Assembly: GCA_902834555.1 (NCBI GenBank)
Contig: CADFJN010000004.1
Span: 62,001-126,000 of the forward strand
Source: Atopobiaceae bacterium
GTDB lineage: Bacteria; Actinomycetota; Coriobacteriia; Coriobacteriales; Atopobiaceae
Direction of reading: 5' to 3'
Length of the DNA: 64,000 nucleotides
The notes under the pieces were generated by a model, which was not told where the DNA came from, searched no databases, and saw only the letters and a list, made by a program, of their open reading frames with translations. The position numbers and the translations under genes were made by a program. This document shows, piece after piece, positions 23,629 to 33,275 of the stretch; position 1 is the stretch's first letter, and each line of letters starts with the position of its first letter.

Positions 23629-25224
23629 CTACGCGCATGCGCCGCAGGCGCCGCACCCTCCACGCGCCGTGGGTGTGGCAGCAAGCCCGCCCTCTGCTGT
23701 CTCGCGCAGCGTTGGCGGAAGCGCTGCCCCAACTGATGCCATCGCATCCACGACCTCGTCAAACGGAATGGGACATCCCACGCCCGAGAGCGCCAGCTGT
23801 GCCGAGCTCATCGCGCACGCCACGCCCATCGCGTTTCTCGCCTGGCAGGGGAACTCCACCATGCCGCCCACGGGGTCGCAGACCAGCCCCAGCGTGTTCG
23901 CGATCGCAAGCGACGCAGCATCCAGGCATTGCGCGGGCGTGCCGCCGAGAAGCTCCACCAAGGCGCTTGCGGCCATGGCAGAAGCCGTGCCAACCTCGGC
24001 CTGGCAGCCGCCCTCGGCGCCCGCGACCGTCGCGTTGGTCGAGACAAGCGCCCCCACGGCGGCGGCGTTCCACAGCGCGCGCCTGATGGCGGCATCCTCC
24101 GCGCCCGTGGCCTCCGCGCAGGCGAGAAGCGCTCCGGGCACCACGCCCGCGCTTCCGGCCGTGGGAGCGGCCACAATGACGCCCATCGTGGCCGAGCGCT
24201 CGAGCGTTGCCATGGCAAACGCCGTCGCTCTCGTGAGCGCGGTTCCCAGAAGCGCCCCAGCAAGTCCGTCCCCGCCTGCGCAGGCAGCAACACTTGCTGC
24301 CTGCCCGCCGAGGAGCCCGCCCAGCGATGCCTTGGGCCGCGCGATGGCCTCGGTCGTCTCGCTGCGCATGACCTCGAGCACGCGGGCCATAGCGGCGTCG
24401 GGGGAGAGGTCGGCCGCATCGCCAGCCAGCTCCACCTCGCGCGCACGCATGAGCTCGCCAATCGAGAGCTGTCGTGCGCCGCAGGCAGCAAGCAGCTGAG
24501 ACCCGCTCGCAAACGAGAGCCCCGACTCCACAGGCGCGCTCGCGCCAGCCGCCCCGGGGACGTTCACCTGCGAGGCAAACTCAACGTGCTCGTTGGAGCC
24601 GAGAAGCTCGAGGAGACGCGCCCCCACGGGCTCGTCCACCTCGAAGACCGTGTACGCCCTCCCGCCGCGCTCCTCCCTGAAGGTGCTCATGGTGGCTATG
24701 TTCACGTTGGCCGAGGAGAGCGTCCGCGTGAGCGCTGCAAGCACGCCCGGCAGGTCGCGGTGCTCAACGAAGATGGTCGGCATTTCTCCGGTGATGCTCA
24801 CGCGTACTCCGTTGATGCTGCTTACGCGCACACGTCCACCGCCAAGCGACTCGCCGGTGACCGAGATGGACGCGCCACCCTCGCATTCCATGCGTATCTC
24901 GACGGTGTTGGGGTGCAGTCCCTCGTCCCGGCCACCCTCGGTGATGGTGAAGCCAAGGCCGGCCTCTCGAGCCAGCTCGAAGGAGCGCCTTACCCGGATG
25001 TCCGCCGGCCCAAGCCCCAGGATGCCAGCGACAAGAGCGCGGTCGGTTCCATGACCAAGGTGCGTGCGCGAGAACGAGTTGTACAGGACAAAGTCAACGT
25101 GGCTGATGGGGGCGGGTGCAAGCGAGCGCGCCACCAGCGCAATTCTCAGTGCCCCAGCGGTGTGCGAGGAGGACGGACCCACCATGATGGGGCCAAGCAC
25201 CTCGAACGCTGACATCGTGACCAT
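23629..25224 (-). CDS. sdaA: L-serine ammonia-lyase, Fe-S dependent, single chain
   Basis: 531 aa. Deaminates L-serine to pyruvate and ammonia with a 4Fe-4S cluster. Order: beta domain at the N-terminus (FEVLGPIMVGPSSSHTAGA; SFSRTHLGHGTDRALVAGILG), an ACT-like domain (PTIFVEHRDLPGVLAALTRTLS, about 165-225), then the alpha domain with cluster cysteines (CQAEVGTASAMA, CDPVGGMVEFPCQARNAMG). The tail ends GGCGACGACA with three cysteines. In Legionella serine dehydratase a C-terminal Cys reaches the cluster, so this Cys-rich tail may do the same. Start ATG 25224 follows GAGAGGAG. Confidence 0.93.
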   Translation of the reverse strand: MVTMSAFEVLGPIMVGPSSSHTAGALRIALVARSLAPAPISHVDFVLYNSFSRTHLGHGTDRALVAGILGLGPADIRVRRSFELAREAGLGFTITEGGRDEGLHPNTVEIRMECEGGASISVTGESLGGGRVRVSSINGVRVSITGEMPTIFVEHRDLPGVLAALTRTLSSANVNIATMSTFREERGGRAYTVFEVDEPVGARLLELLGSNEHVEFASQVNVPGAAGASAPVESGLSFASGSQLLAACGARQLSIGELMRAREVELAGDAADLSPDAAMARVLEVMRSETTEAIARPKASLGGLLGGQAASVAACAGGDGLAGALLGTALTRATAFAMATLERSATMGVIVAAPTAGSAGVVPGALLACAEATGAEDAAIRRALWNAAAVGALVSTNATVAGAEGGCQAEVGTASAMAASALVELLGGTPAQCLDAASLAIANTLGLVCDPVGGMVEFPCQARNAMGVACAMSSAQLALSGVGCPIPFDEVVDAMASVGAALPPTLRETAEGGLAATPTARGGCGACGACA

Positions 25225-25332
25225 AGCCGCTCCTCTCGCCTCTAATGTCCCTCACACCCATGCGTCGCCGACGGAGGCGGCGCCGAAAACGACGTGCGCC
25301 CGGGGCGAGCAATCGCTCCGGGCGCACCGGTC

Positions 25333-26826
25333 CTACTCTGCTGCGATGCCCTCCGCACGCCTGAGCCGGGCAAGCGTGCAGTCGCGCCCGAGAAGCTCGA
25401 GCGACTCGCCCAGCGGGGGAGAGACCTGGTTGCCGCAGGCGGCCACGCGCACTGCCCCAAAGAACTTGCGCTTGGAGGCGCCAAGCTTCTCGGGCAGCGC
25501 CTCGAGCGCGGCGTTGATGGCGTCGGCGTGCCACGCGGCACTGTCGAGTGCCTCGAGCGCCTCGGTCGCAGCGGTCACAAAGCCGCGAGCGCCGGCCTTG
25601 GCCAGGTTCTTCTCGACGGACTTCTCGTCCAGCTCGACCTCGTTGCCCTGGTAGAGGAAGCGAGCCTTCTCTACCACGTCTGGCGCCACCACGGTGCGGG
25701 GCTTCAAGATGGAGGAGAGCAGGTCGTACCAGGCGTCATCGTGCGCTAGGTCGCCCTCGGCAGCCTCGAGACCCGCGGCGCGAAGCTCCGGCACAAGCAC
25801 GCGATTGGAGAACTCGTGGTCGCTCATGGCCAGGTAGTAGGCCTGGTTGATGGCGTCGAGCTTCTTGGGGTCAAACGTCGAGGGGTTCTTCGAGACGTGG
25901 TCGAGCGAGAACTCGCGTGCCAGCACGTCGCGTGGCACGATGGTGGTCTCGCCGTCGAGCGACCAGCCGAGAAGTGCTAGGTAGTTCACGAAGGCGTCGG
26001 AGAGGTACCCGGCGTCGCGGTACTCCTCGACCGAGGTCGCACCATGACGCTTGGAGAGCTTCTTGCCGTCTGGCCCAAGGATCATCGAGATGTGCGCGAA
26101 GGTAGGCACGGGTGCGCCAAGGGCCTCGTAGACCATGATCTGGCGCGGCGTGTTGGAGAGGTGGTCGTCGCCACGGATCACGTGCGTGATGCCCATCATG
26201 GCGTCGTCCACCACGGTGGCAAAGTTGTAGGTGGGGGTGCCGTCAGAACGGAAGATGATGAAGTCGTCCAGCTCGCGGGCGTTGAAGGTCACATCGCCGT
26301 GGACCGCGTCATGCACCACCACGTCGCCGCGGTCGAGAGGGACCTTGATACGCAGGGTGTAGGGCTCTCCCGCGTCGATGCGGCGCTTGGCCTCTGCGGG
26401 GTCGAGGTCGCGGCAGGTACGCTGGTAGCCCTGGAAGGGGTCGTGGCGCGCCTCTGCGGCGGCCTTGTCGGCCGCGAGCTTCTCGGGCGTGCAGAAGCAC
26501 GGGTACGCCTTGCCCTCGTCCCACAGGCGCTGTGCGGCGTCGCGGTAGAGCTGCATGCGGTCGGTCTGGCGGTAGGGACCGTAGTCGCCGCCCACCTCTG
26601 GGCCCTCGTCCCAGTCGAGCCCCAGCCAGCGCATGGCCCGGAGGATGATCTGGGTGTTCTCCTCGGTCGAGCGGGTTGGGTCGGTGTCATCGATGCGCAG
26701 GATGAAGGTGCCGTGGTTCGCGCGGGCAAATGCCCAGTTGTAGATTGCGGTGCGAGCGCCGCCCACGTGGAGCTTGCCAGTGGGGGAGGGCGCAAAGCGC
26801 ACGCGCACGTGTTTGTCGTCTGCCAA
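25333..26826 (-). CDS. gltX: Glutamyl-tRNA synthetase
   Basis: 497 aa, class I. HIGH-type motif PSPTGKLHVGG (about 13-23), CFCTPEKL region, LDDFIIFRSDGTPTYNFATVVDD, KMSKS-type KLSKRHG near 245, then the anticodon-binding helical end. It may also charge tRNA-Gln in organisms that use the GatCAB route; two tRNA-Gln genes and a tRNA-Glu gene are in this window. TTG 26826 has GAGAGG at normal distance; an ATG at 26862 is in frame but lies almost at the start point predicted by a TATACT -10 at 26878-26873. Confidence 0.95.
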   Translation of the reverse strand: MADDKHVRVRFAPSPTGKLHVGGARTAIYNWAFARANHGTFILRIDDTDPTRSTEENTQIILRAMRWLGLDWDEGPEVGGDYGPYRQTDRMQLYRDAAQRLWDEGKAYPCFCTPEKLAADKAAAEARHDPFQGYQRTCRDLDPAEAKRRIDAGEPYTLRIKVPLDRGDVVVHDAVHGDVTFNARELDDFIIFRSDGTPTYNFATVVDDAMMGITHVIRGDDHLSNTPRQIMVYEALGAPVPTFAHISMILGPDGKKLSKRHGATSVEEYRDAGYLSDAFVNYLALLGWSLDGETTIVPRDVLAREFSLDHVSKNPSTFDPKKLDAINQAYYLAMSDHEFSNRVLVPELRAAGLEAAEGDLAHDDAWYDLLSSILKPRTVVAPDVVEKARFLYQGNEVELDEKSVEKNLAKAGARGFVTAATEALEALDSAAWHADAINAALEALPEKLGASKRKFFGAVRVAACGNQVSPPLGESLELLGRDCTLARLRRAEGIAAE

Positions 26827-26920
26827 GGTGGTGCCTCTCGTTAGTCTCTTGCTGCCGTGCATTCAGCGTCCCAGTATAGACGCAGCCGTCCGTCGCGTGC
26901 CACGCGGCCACGGCTATTGC

Positions 26921-29101
26921 CTACATGATCTTTGTGGACTCGAGCTTCTCGTTGATCCAATTGTTGAGACGCACGACCGGCTTGCGCAGCAGCAGTCCCA
27001 GGATAAGAGAGAGCACCACGTAGATGCCCAGGATCGACATCTCGATTGCCCAGGTGAAGCCGTAGAACCCGCCTATGCACTCGTGCAGGGCGGCAATCCC
27101 GTGCACAAAGGGGAGCGTGGGATAGAAGGTCTGGAATGCCTTGGGCAGCATCTCCACCGGGAAGGTGCCGCCTGAGCCCGCCACCTGAATCACCAGCAGG
27201 AACACGCAGATGGCTTTGCCCACGTCGCCAAACGAGACCGTGAACGCATACATGATGTTCACGAAGACCACCGACATGAGGCAGCACGTAAGCACAAACA
27301 CCACCATGTCGGCGCACTGCACGCCCAGGTAGAAGAGGTCTCCAAACGAGACGAGCAGGGCCTGGAAAACGCCGAGCAGATCAAAGAGGAGAAGGCGACC
27401 CAGGTAGCCGTGGCGCGGGCGGGCATCTGCCTCGGCAAGTTCGGCGTCCGAGACCTGCGCCTTGCACATGGCGACAAGGACGACGGCACCCACCCAAAGC
27501 GCGAGCGTGGTGTAGAAGCCCGCCATTGCCGAGCCGGTGTTTGCGATGGGATAGACGGCAACGCGGTCGAGGCCCACGGGCTGCGAGAGGAACGTCGCAA
27601 GGTCGGTGGGGTTTGCCGAGAGGATCTGGCGCACCTGCTGGGCGTCGCCGGACTCAAGCGCCGCGGTGAGGCGCGCGGAGAGGTCGTCGAGGTCATCGGC
27701 CATGCCGTTGACCTGTGCGGCGGAGGAGTCGAGCAGGCTCTTCATGTCCGCGAGGTTGCCAGAGGTGAGAGACGCCGCCTCACCCACGTCGCTCACGGTG
27801 TTCTCGAGCTTGATCGAGACGGTGTTTGCCGCCGTGGAGGCGGAGTCGATGGAGTTGGCGAGGTCCGAGAGCTGCGTTCGCAGGTCGGAGTCAAAGCTGC
27901 CCTTTGCATCCTCGATCTGCTGCGCGTCCTGCTCAATGAGGGCCTTCACGTCCTCGTGGTCCTGCTCGGCGTCGCTCGCGCCGTTCTCGAGGTTCGTCGC
28001 CGAGGTGCGCAGGCGCTCGGCCATCGCGCGCTGCGTGGAGATGACCCCCTCCACGCGCGAGATCGTGGGGTCGAGGAGCGACTTCGCGCTCTCTGGGAGA
28101 AGTCCCTGGAGCGAGGTGAGGCTGTCATCGAGCTCCTGGTAGGCGTCGGCATGCGCGTCGATGCGCGTCGCGATGTCGCGGAGCTTGGCCGCGCCATCCG
28201 AGGCGTCGGTCTGCGCAGTGTCGAAGGCGGTGTCCACCGCGTCAGAGACCGAGTCAAAGCTCTCCTTGCTGGTGGAGAGCGCCTCGTCTATGGCGGCAGA
28301 CGCCGTGTCCACGGAGTCGCCCACCTTGCGCACGCCCTGGGCAGATTCCGCCAGCGCGTTGCGCACGTCCTGAGTCGAGGAGTCGGTCCCCGAGAGCAGG
28401 GTTGAGGAGGAGTCTATGATGGAGCCCGCCGAGGAGAGCAGGCTCGAGTAGACGCCCATGTGCGACGAGACGGTGCGCAGGTCGGTCGATGCCTGCGAGA
28501 TGGCGTTGTCCAGGTTCTGGCTGATTTCCATGAGCTGATCGTCGTTCACGTAGCCGGAGATCTCGGAGAGGGCGCCTGCGCCCATCTCGCCCAGGCTCTG
28601 CGCAAAGTCTGTCTGGATGCTGTTCTTCACGGAGGTCGCTGCCTTGTCGGTCACGATGGGCGCGATGGCGTTCTCCTTCTGGTTGCTGTAGTAGACGATG
28701 GTCGCCTGCTGGATGTCGTCCGAGAAGACCGTGAGCATGTCCTTGGTGAAGTCCTCGGGAATCACGATGGCCGCGTAGTACTTGCCGCTTCGCACGCCCT
28801 CGACGGCATCGTCCTCGCTGGTAACCACGTAGCCGATGGTTTTCTTCTGCGAGAGGTTCGACGCCACGCGCTCGCCAAGGTTGATCTTCACGGGGATGGC
28901 GTCGCTCTGGTAGCCCTCGTCGCTGTTGGCGACGGCCACTTTGAGGTTGCCGGTGTTGCCATAGGGGTCCCAGCTGCCCGCGATGTTGAACCAGGCGTAG
29001 AGCGACGGGATGACCACGAGGCCCACGCACACGATGAGCGAGATGATGTTCTTGGTTGCATGCTTCACGTCAAGGCAGAAGATGCGCCAGATCTTTCTCA
29101 T
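26921..29101 (-). CDS. YhgE/Pip family membrane protein 1
   Basis: 726 aa. One N-terminal membrane helix (IISLIVCVGLVVIPSLYAWFNI, about 18-39), then the Pip motif NIAGSWDPYGNTGNLKVAVANSDEG, a long extracellular helical/coiled-coil stretch rich in Ser/Asp/Ala (about 185-490) and five or six C-terminal membrane helices (from FYTTLALWVGAVVLVAMCKAQ). YhgE/Pip proteins act as phage receptors in lactococci or as ABC-2-like export proteins; the substrate is unknown. It overlaps the stop of the upstream paralogue by 4 bp (ATGA), so both are made together. Confidence 0.9.
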   Translation of the reverse strand: MRKIWRIFCLDVKHATKNIISLIVCVGLVVIPSLYAWFNIAGSWDPYGNTGNLKVAVANSDEGYQSDAIPVKINLGERVASNLSQKKTIGYVVTSEDDAVEGVRSGKYYAAIVIPEDFTKDMLTVFSDDIQQATIVYYSNQKENAIAPIVTDKAATSVKNSIQTDFAQSLGEMGAGALSEISGYVNDDQLMEISQNLDNAISQASTDLRTVSSHMGVYSSLLSSAGSIIDSSSTLLSGTDSSTQDVRNALAESAQGVRKVGDSVDTASAAIDEALSTSKESFDSVSDAVDTAFDTAQTDASDGAAKLRDIATRIDAHADAYQELDDSLTSLQGLLPESAKSLLDPTISRVEGVISTQRAMAERLRTSATNLENGASDAEQDHEDVKALIEQDAQQIEDAKGSFDSDLRTQLSDLANSIDSASTAANTVSIKLENTVSDVGEAASLTSGNLADMKSLLDSSAAQVNGMADDLDDLSARLTAALESGDAQQVRQILSANPTDLATFLSQPVGLDRVAVYPIANTGSAMAGFYTTLALWVGAVVLVAMCKAQVSDAELAEADARPRHGYLGRLLLFDLLGVFQALLVSFGDLFYLGVQCADMVVFVLTCCLMSVVFVNIMYAFTVSFGDVGKAICVFLLVIQVAGSGGTFPVEMLPKAFQTFYPTLPFVHGIAALHECIGGFYGFTWAIEMSILGIYVVLSLILGLLLRKPVVRLNNWINEKLESTKIM

Positions 29102-32094
29102 GCGCGGTCTCCCTTCTTGCCGTGCTTGTGCTTGCGGTCCTTGTCCTCACGCTTGCGGTCCTTGTCGCGGTCCTTCTTCTTGTCCTTCTTGCGCTTCTTG
29201 CTCTTGTCGGCCTTGTGCTTGTCGTGCTTCTTGTGGCCGTGGTGGTCCTTCTTGGCTTTGGGCTTCTCTTGCACGGTAACGTCGGCGGGGGAGTCCTCCG
29301 CCGAGACGGGCTCTGCCTCCTCGGCTGCGGGCGCCGTCACAATGCCGCCGCGCACGATGGTGGGCACCTCGACCTCGGGCTCGGCGTCGTGTTCGTTGAT
29401 GAGACGCCTCAGCACGAGCGTCGTCTGGGTACCCGTTGCGCCACTGGCCTCAGTGGTGCTGGCGCCAGGCTTGGCGTCCGGCGCAATCTTCGCCTGCGCC
29501 TCTGCGACCACGTTGCTCACGCGCTGACGCAGCCGCTCGATGGACGAGGAGAAGTACTCGCGGTCCAGCTGGTCGCCCAGGAGCTCGTACATCTCGTCCT
29601 TGGAGAGGTCAACCATGGCGGTCTTGCGGTTGAGCGACTCGTGGAAGTACTCGATGATGATGAGCGCCGTGCACAGTAGCACCAGGCAGACAATCCACAC
29701 GATGAACCACGGCAGCTTGTTGCTTACGGAGAACATGACCACCGAGAGGCCCAGGGGCAAGGCCAGCAGCAGCACAAAGCCCACGCGGATCAGACGCGGG
29801 TAGGCGGCGTTGAACCGTGCGGCCCGGTGCAGGATCTGCGCGCGGTACTCGTCGTTGTGCATGAGCGCCTTGATGAGCGAGGAGAGTCGGTAGTGCTCGA
29901 CCTCGATGCCGTCGCGCTCGCAGATCATGAGGTCCGTCTCGGCGAGCTTCTTGTCGAAGAGCGAGTTGATGTTCAGGAGGTGGCGGCGCCAGCCCACGCC
30001 AATGAGCAGTGCCGGAATCACAAAGAGCAGCAGCATGAAGATGTTCTGGCCAAAGTAGTTGCCGTAGTAGCCGGCGATGGTCTCGCGCATGGCGCGGATG
30101 CCGTAGGTGAACGGAAGCCACGGGTTGAGGGCACGGAAGAAGCCCGGCATCATCTCGATGGGGTAGGTGCCCGAGGAGCCCGGGATCTGCAGGATTACGA
30201 GAAGGACGCAGAGCGCCTTGCCAATGTGCTTGAACGCCACGGCAAAGGCAAAGATGATGTTCACGTAGACGAAGGACTCGACCATGCCTGCGAGGATGAA
30301 CGCCTTGGGGTCAAGACACTGGATGCCAATCACGAGGTCGCCCACCGTGCAGATGACGCCCTGGAAAACGCCCAAGAGCAGGAAGAGCAGCAGGCGGCCA
30401 AAGTAGCCCTGCCAGGGGGCAAAGCCGCCCTCGATGCCCTCGTCGTCCACCTCTGCCTTGTAGATGGCGATGAGGACAAAGCCGCCCACCCACAGGGCGA
30501 GGTTTGTGTAGAAGGGCGCCACGCCCGAGCCGTAGTTGGCAACCGGGAAGACGGCCTCCTCGTCCAGCTCGACGGGGGAGGACATGAACGACGCGATGCC
30601 GTTTGCGTCCAGGCCGAGAAGCTTGTTCACACGATCCATGGCCTCCGAGCTCTGGATTGCCGAGAGGTCCGTGGCCACGTTGTCGAGGGTTGAGGACATC
30701 TCGTCCAGCGAGTCGGTGGTGACCGAGAGCGCGGTCGAGGTCTGCTCGAGCGTGTCGTCGAGCTGCTCGAGCACGGCCTTTGTCTGCGCGATGGTGGGGG
30801 AGAGCCCGCCGAGGGACCCCGAGAGGCTCTGCGCGGCGCCCGAGAAGTTGTCGAGCGCGCCATAGAGCTCGGGCAGCGTGTTCTGGTTGAACGAGGAGTT
30901 CACGCCCGAGAGAGACGTGGTGCCGGTCTGAATGGCGTCGTTCACTGACGAGGAGAGCCCCGCTACGGCATCGTTAGTGGCGCCGATGTCACTCGTCGCG
31001 CGTGAGAGGTCGTCGACCGTCGCCTGCTCCTTGTCCACCTGCGTGCTTATCCTGGCAACGGCAGCGTCAAAGGTGGGGCGCGCGGACTCGGGGATAGAAG
31101 ACGAGAGACTCTGGAGCTCTTGCACCAGCTGTCGGTTCTGGTTCACGAGCGTCTGGGCGGTTGCCAACGCGCCCTCGGCCGTTCCCTGCGCCTGGCCAAT
31201 CTTGCCCGAGATGCGCCCTATCGCTTGGTTGGTTGTGCCCGAGATGGACGAGAGGCGCGTGGACCCATCGGTCACCGCGCCGGCAACAGAGGTCGCCAGC
31301 GATGTCGCGTCATCGCGCGAGGTAAAGAGGACGCCCGTCGCGTCTGCGAGGCTCCCGCTCGCCTTGGTCGATATGCGGTTAAGCTCGTCGAGGGTCGACT
31401 CGGCGTCCTCGATGGTCTGGCGGGCTGCAGCCACAGTGCCCTGGGCGTCCGACATGCTCGTTGAGAGGTCGTCCACCGTTCCCTTCACGCCCCGCACGCG
31501 GCCCACGATGCTCGTGGTGGCATTGTCGGCGTCGCCCTTCGCGGAGATGATAACGTCCTGCAGCTTGCCCACTACCACGTTCGATACGGTCGAGACGAAG
31601 GTCTCGTTGATTTGCGTCTCGACGGTGGAGGCGCCAGTGTCGGTGACCTTTGGCGCGATGGGGTTGACCTTCTCGTTTACATAGTAGGTGAGGTCAGGGG
31701 AGACCAGGTCGCCGGTAAGGACCGAGGTAAGGTCGCGCGTGAAGTCGGCGGGAATCACGATGGCCGCATACGAGCGGCCCGAGCGAACCTCCTCGAGTGC
31801 GGTCTCTTCGTCGAGAAAGACCCACTTGAGCTGGGTGTTCTTTCCCAGCTCCTCAACAACCATGTCACCGGCGTTGATATAGCCCAGGTCTCCGCCGGCA
31901 TCTGCCCCCTCGTCGAGGTTCACCACGGCAACGCGTACGTCCTGGGTGCTCTCGTAGGGATCCCAGTTGGCCAGGATGTTAAACCAGGCGTAGAGCGACG
32001 GGATAACGCAGACGCCCAGCGTGACAATGACTGCCACGGGGTTGCGCAGTATCCTCTTGAGGTCGCGCCAGAAGATTCGAAATACTTTGCCCAT
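29098..32094 (-). CDS. YhgE/Pip family membrane protein 2 with Lys/His-rich tail
   Basis: 998 aa. Same plan as its partner: an N-terminal helix (about 17-38), NILANWDPYESTQDVRVAVVNLDEG, a long helical ectodomain (about 190-500) and C-terminal membrane helices (from FYTNLALWVGGFVLIAIYKAE). Two more membrane helices follow near 760-815, then a ~130-residue cytoplasmic extension rising to a Lys/Asp/His/Arg-rich end (KKDHHGHKKHDKHKADKSKK and onward). This basic tail is absent from the partner. ATG 32094 has GGAGGAG upstream. A TetR gene is divergent. Partner size and overlap suggest a heteromeric complex. Confidence 0.88.
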   Translation of the reverse strand: MGKVFRIFWRDLKRILRNPVAVIVTLGVCVIPSLYAWFNILANWDPYESTQDVRVAVVNLDEGADAGGDLGYINAGDMVVEELGKNTQLKWVFLDEETALEEVRSGRSYAAIVIPADFTRDLTSVLTGDLVSPDLTYYVNEKVNPIAPKVTDTGASTVETQINETFVSTVSNVVVGKLQDVIISAKGDADNATTSIVGRVRGVKGTVDDLSTSMSDAQGTVAAARQTIEDAESTLDELNRISTKASGSLADATGVLFTSRDDATSLATSVAGAVTDGSTRLSSISGTTNQAIGRISGKIGQAQGTAEGALATAQTLVNQNRQLVQELQSLSSSIPESARPTFDAAVARISTQVDKEQATVDDLSRATSDIGATNDAVAGLSSSVNDAIQTGTTSLSGVNSSFNQNTLPELYGALDNFSGAAQSLSGSLGGLSPTIAQTKAVLEQLDDTLEQTSTALSVTTDSLDEMSSTLDNVATDLSAIQSSEAMDRVNKLLGLDANGIASFMSSPVELDEEAVFPVANYGSGVAPFYTNLALWVGGFVLIAIYKAEVDDEGIEGGFAPWQGYFGRLLLFLLLGVFQGVICTVGDLVIGIQCLDPKAFILAGMVESFVYVNIIFAFAVAFKHIGKALCVLLVILQIPGSSGTYPIEMMPGFFRALNPWLPFTYGIRAMRETIAGYYGNYFGQNIFMLLLFVIPALLIGVGWRRHLLNINSLFDKKLAETDLMICERDGIEVEHYRLSSLIKALMHNDEYRAQILHRAARFNAAYPRLIRVGFVLLLALPLGLSVVMFSVSNKLPWFIVWIVCLVLLCTALIIIEYFHESLNRKTAMVDLSKDEMYELLGDQLDREYFSSSIERLRQRVSNVVAEAQAKIAPDAKPGASTTEASGATGTQTTLVLRRLINEHDAEPEVEVPTIVRGGIVTAPAAEEAEPVSAEDSPADVTVQEKPKAKKDHHGHKKHDKHKADKSKKRKKDKKKDRDKDRKREDKDRKHKHGKKGDRA

Positions 32095-32229
32095 GCTCCT
32101 CCGCCGTGGGTTGTGGCTTCTCGATGGCGGGGCTCGAGGTCCCGCATACTACAAAGAGTGCATTCAGCTTCAATCATATCTTTCTACACCTGTTGGTATC
32201 CCACGGGACTGGATTTTTAGACGTCGCAG

Positions 32230-32249
32230 GCAGTTTTTTTGAAAACTGC
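32230..32249. promoter_or_regulatory. Palindrome in the YhgE/TetR divergent spacer
   Basis: GCAGTTTT-TTTG-AAAACTGC, a perfect 8-bp dyad between the divergent YhgE/Pip operon and the tetR gene. A TAGAAT -10 for tetR lies at 32272-32277. It is a candidate TetR operator. Confidence 0.45.
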
Positions 32250-32325
32250 TCAAAAATCTGAGCCCAGATGGTAGAATCTCGTCGTAATACATGAGTCCTG
32301 AGGCGCGAAGTGGGGCGCAAACTGC

Positions 32326-33135
32326 ATGAGTCTGCTTGACGAGAAAATGACGTCCGAGCTGGCCAATAGCCTGAAGAAAGCGAGCGGCGCGGCACGTACG
32401 TCGCTCGAGGAGACGGTAACCCGGCAGACCACAAGGCTGCGCAGTAGCACCAAGACACGCAAGAGCGCCGCGACGCGCGAGCGCATCATGGCGGCCGCAA
32501 CGTCGCTCATGGTCGAGCGCGGCAACACAGACTTCCAGATGAGCGAGGTCTCCTCTCGCTGCAAGATGTCCAAGGGCGCCCTCTACTACTACTTCGCTGA
32601 CAAGGACGCGCTGGTTGAGGCAATCTTCGACCGCTCCATTGACGAGCTTGTCGACTCTGTCGAGGGTGCCGTGGCCGGTGCCTCCTCCGCGCTCGAGGCG
32701 CTCGTGAGCCTCACGCGCGAGCTCACGTGCCGTATGAGCGTGGGAAGCCCGCTCGCGCTGGCCATGACCCGCGAGGTCATCGACGCCAACAACAACGTGC
32801 TTCCCTCCATGGAGACGCACTTCGCGCGCATCATCTCCATCATCAGTGCGCAGCTCGACCGCGCCAAGGGCGAGGGAATGGTGCGCGAGGGCGTGAACAG
32901 CCGCTTGGGTGCCGTCACCATCTCTGGCGCGTTCATCTTTGCCGCCCTCGAGGTGGCAAGTCTTGGCAACGACGCGCCTACGGGCGACAGTCTCGCCCGC
33001 TCTCTCATCGACATCGCGCTTAATGGCATGGGCACCGAGGCTGCTCACACGGCGCTTGCCGTAGCTGGATGCGGTTCCTCTCTGTCTGCGTCAGGGGTTG
33101 AGAAGGCTGCACACCAGCTGTCCGAACAGGGGTGA
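32326..33135 (+). CDS. TetR/AcrR-family regulator with long N-terminal extension
   Basis: 269 aa. The HTH (TRERIMAAATSLMVERGNTDFQMSEVSSRCKMSKGALYYYFADKDALVEAIF) occupies about residues 50-103, so about 48 residues precede it, more than usual; these are Ser/Thr/Arg-rich. The C-terminal ligand domain is not diagnostic. It is divergent from the two YhgE/Pip genes and probably represses them through the palindrome at 32230-32249. A shorter start at ATG 32347 (MTSELANSLKK) is possible. Confidence 0.88.
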   Translation: MSLLDEKMTSELANSLKKASGAARTSLEETVTRQTTRLRSSTKTRKSAATRERIMAAATSLMVERGNTDFQMSEVSSRCKMSKGALYYYFADKDALVEAIFDRSIDELVDSVEGAVAGASSALEALVSLTRELTCRMSVGSPLALAMTREVIDANNNVLPSMETHFARIISIISAQLDRAKGEGMVREGVNSRLGAVTISGAFIFAALEVASLGNDAPTGDSLARSLIDIALNGMGTEAAHTALAVAGCGSSLSASGVEKAAHQLSEQG

Positions 33136-33275
33136 CGAGACGCAGCCAGCGCGTTACCCTTGTGCGGGCGATTTCCTCGCCCAGGCGATGAGCCGTTACA
33201 CCTCTCAGTCATAGTCGAGCGCCGACGCGGCGGTCGCTGTTGGCACGGGCCCGCCCGTGCGGAAAGGATATTGGA
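33136..33275 (+). other. metK leader with three hairpins, no recognised riboswitch
   Basis: GGGCGA-TTTCC-TCGCCC (about 33164-33183), a GC-rich dyad near 33216-33232, and GCACGGG-CCCG-CCCGTGC (33243-33261) just before the AAAGGA ribosome-binding site. I looked for SAM-I, SAM-II and SAM-IV core motifs and do not see them. The last hairpin could mask translation start, but this is only structural reasoning. Confidence 0.35.

Noticed and set aside
23532..24086. Plus-strand ORFs opposite sdaA
   Set aside because: Shadow frames of the serine dehydratase gene, Pro/Arg-rich with no motif.
33136..33275. SAM riboswitch before metK
   Set aside because: Hairpins are present but no conserved core of a known SAM class.
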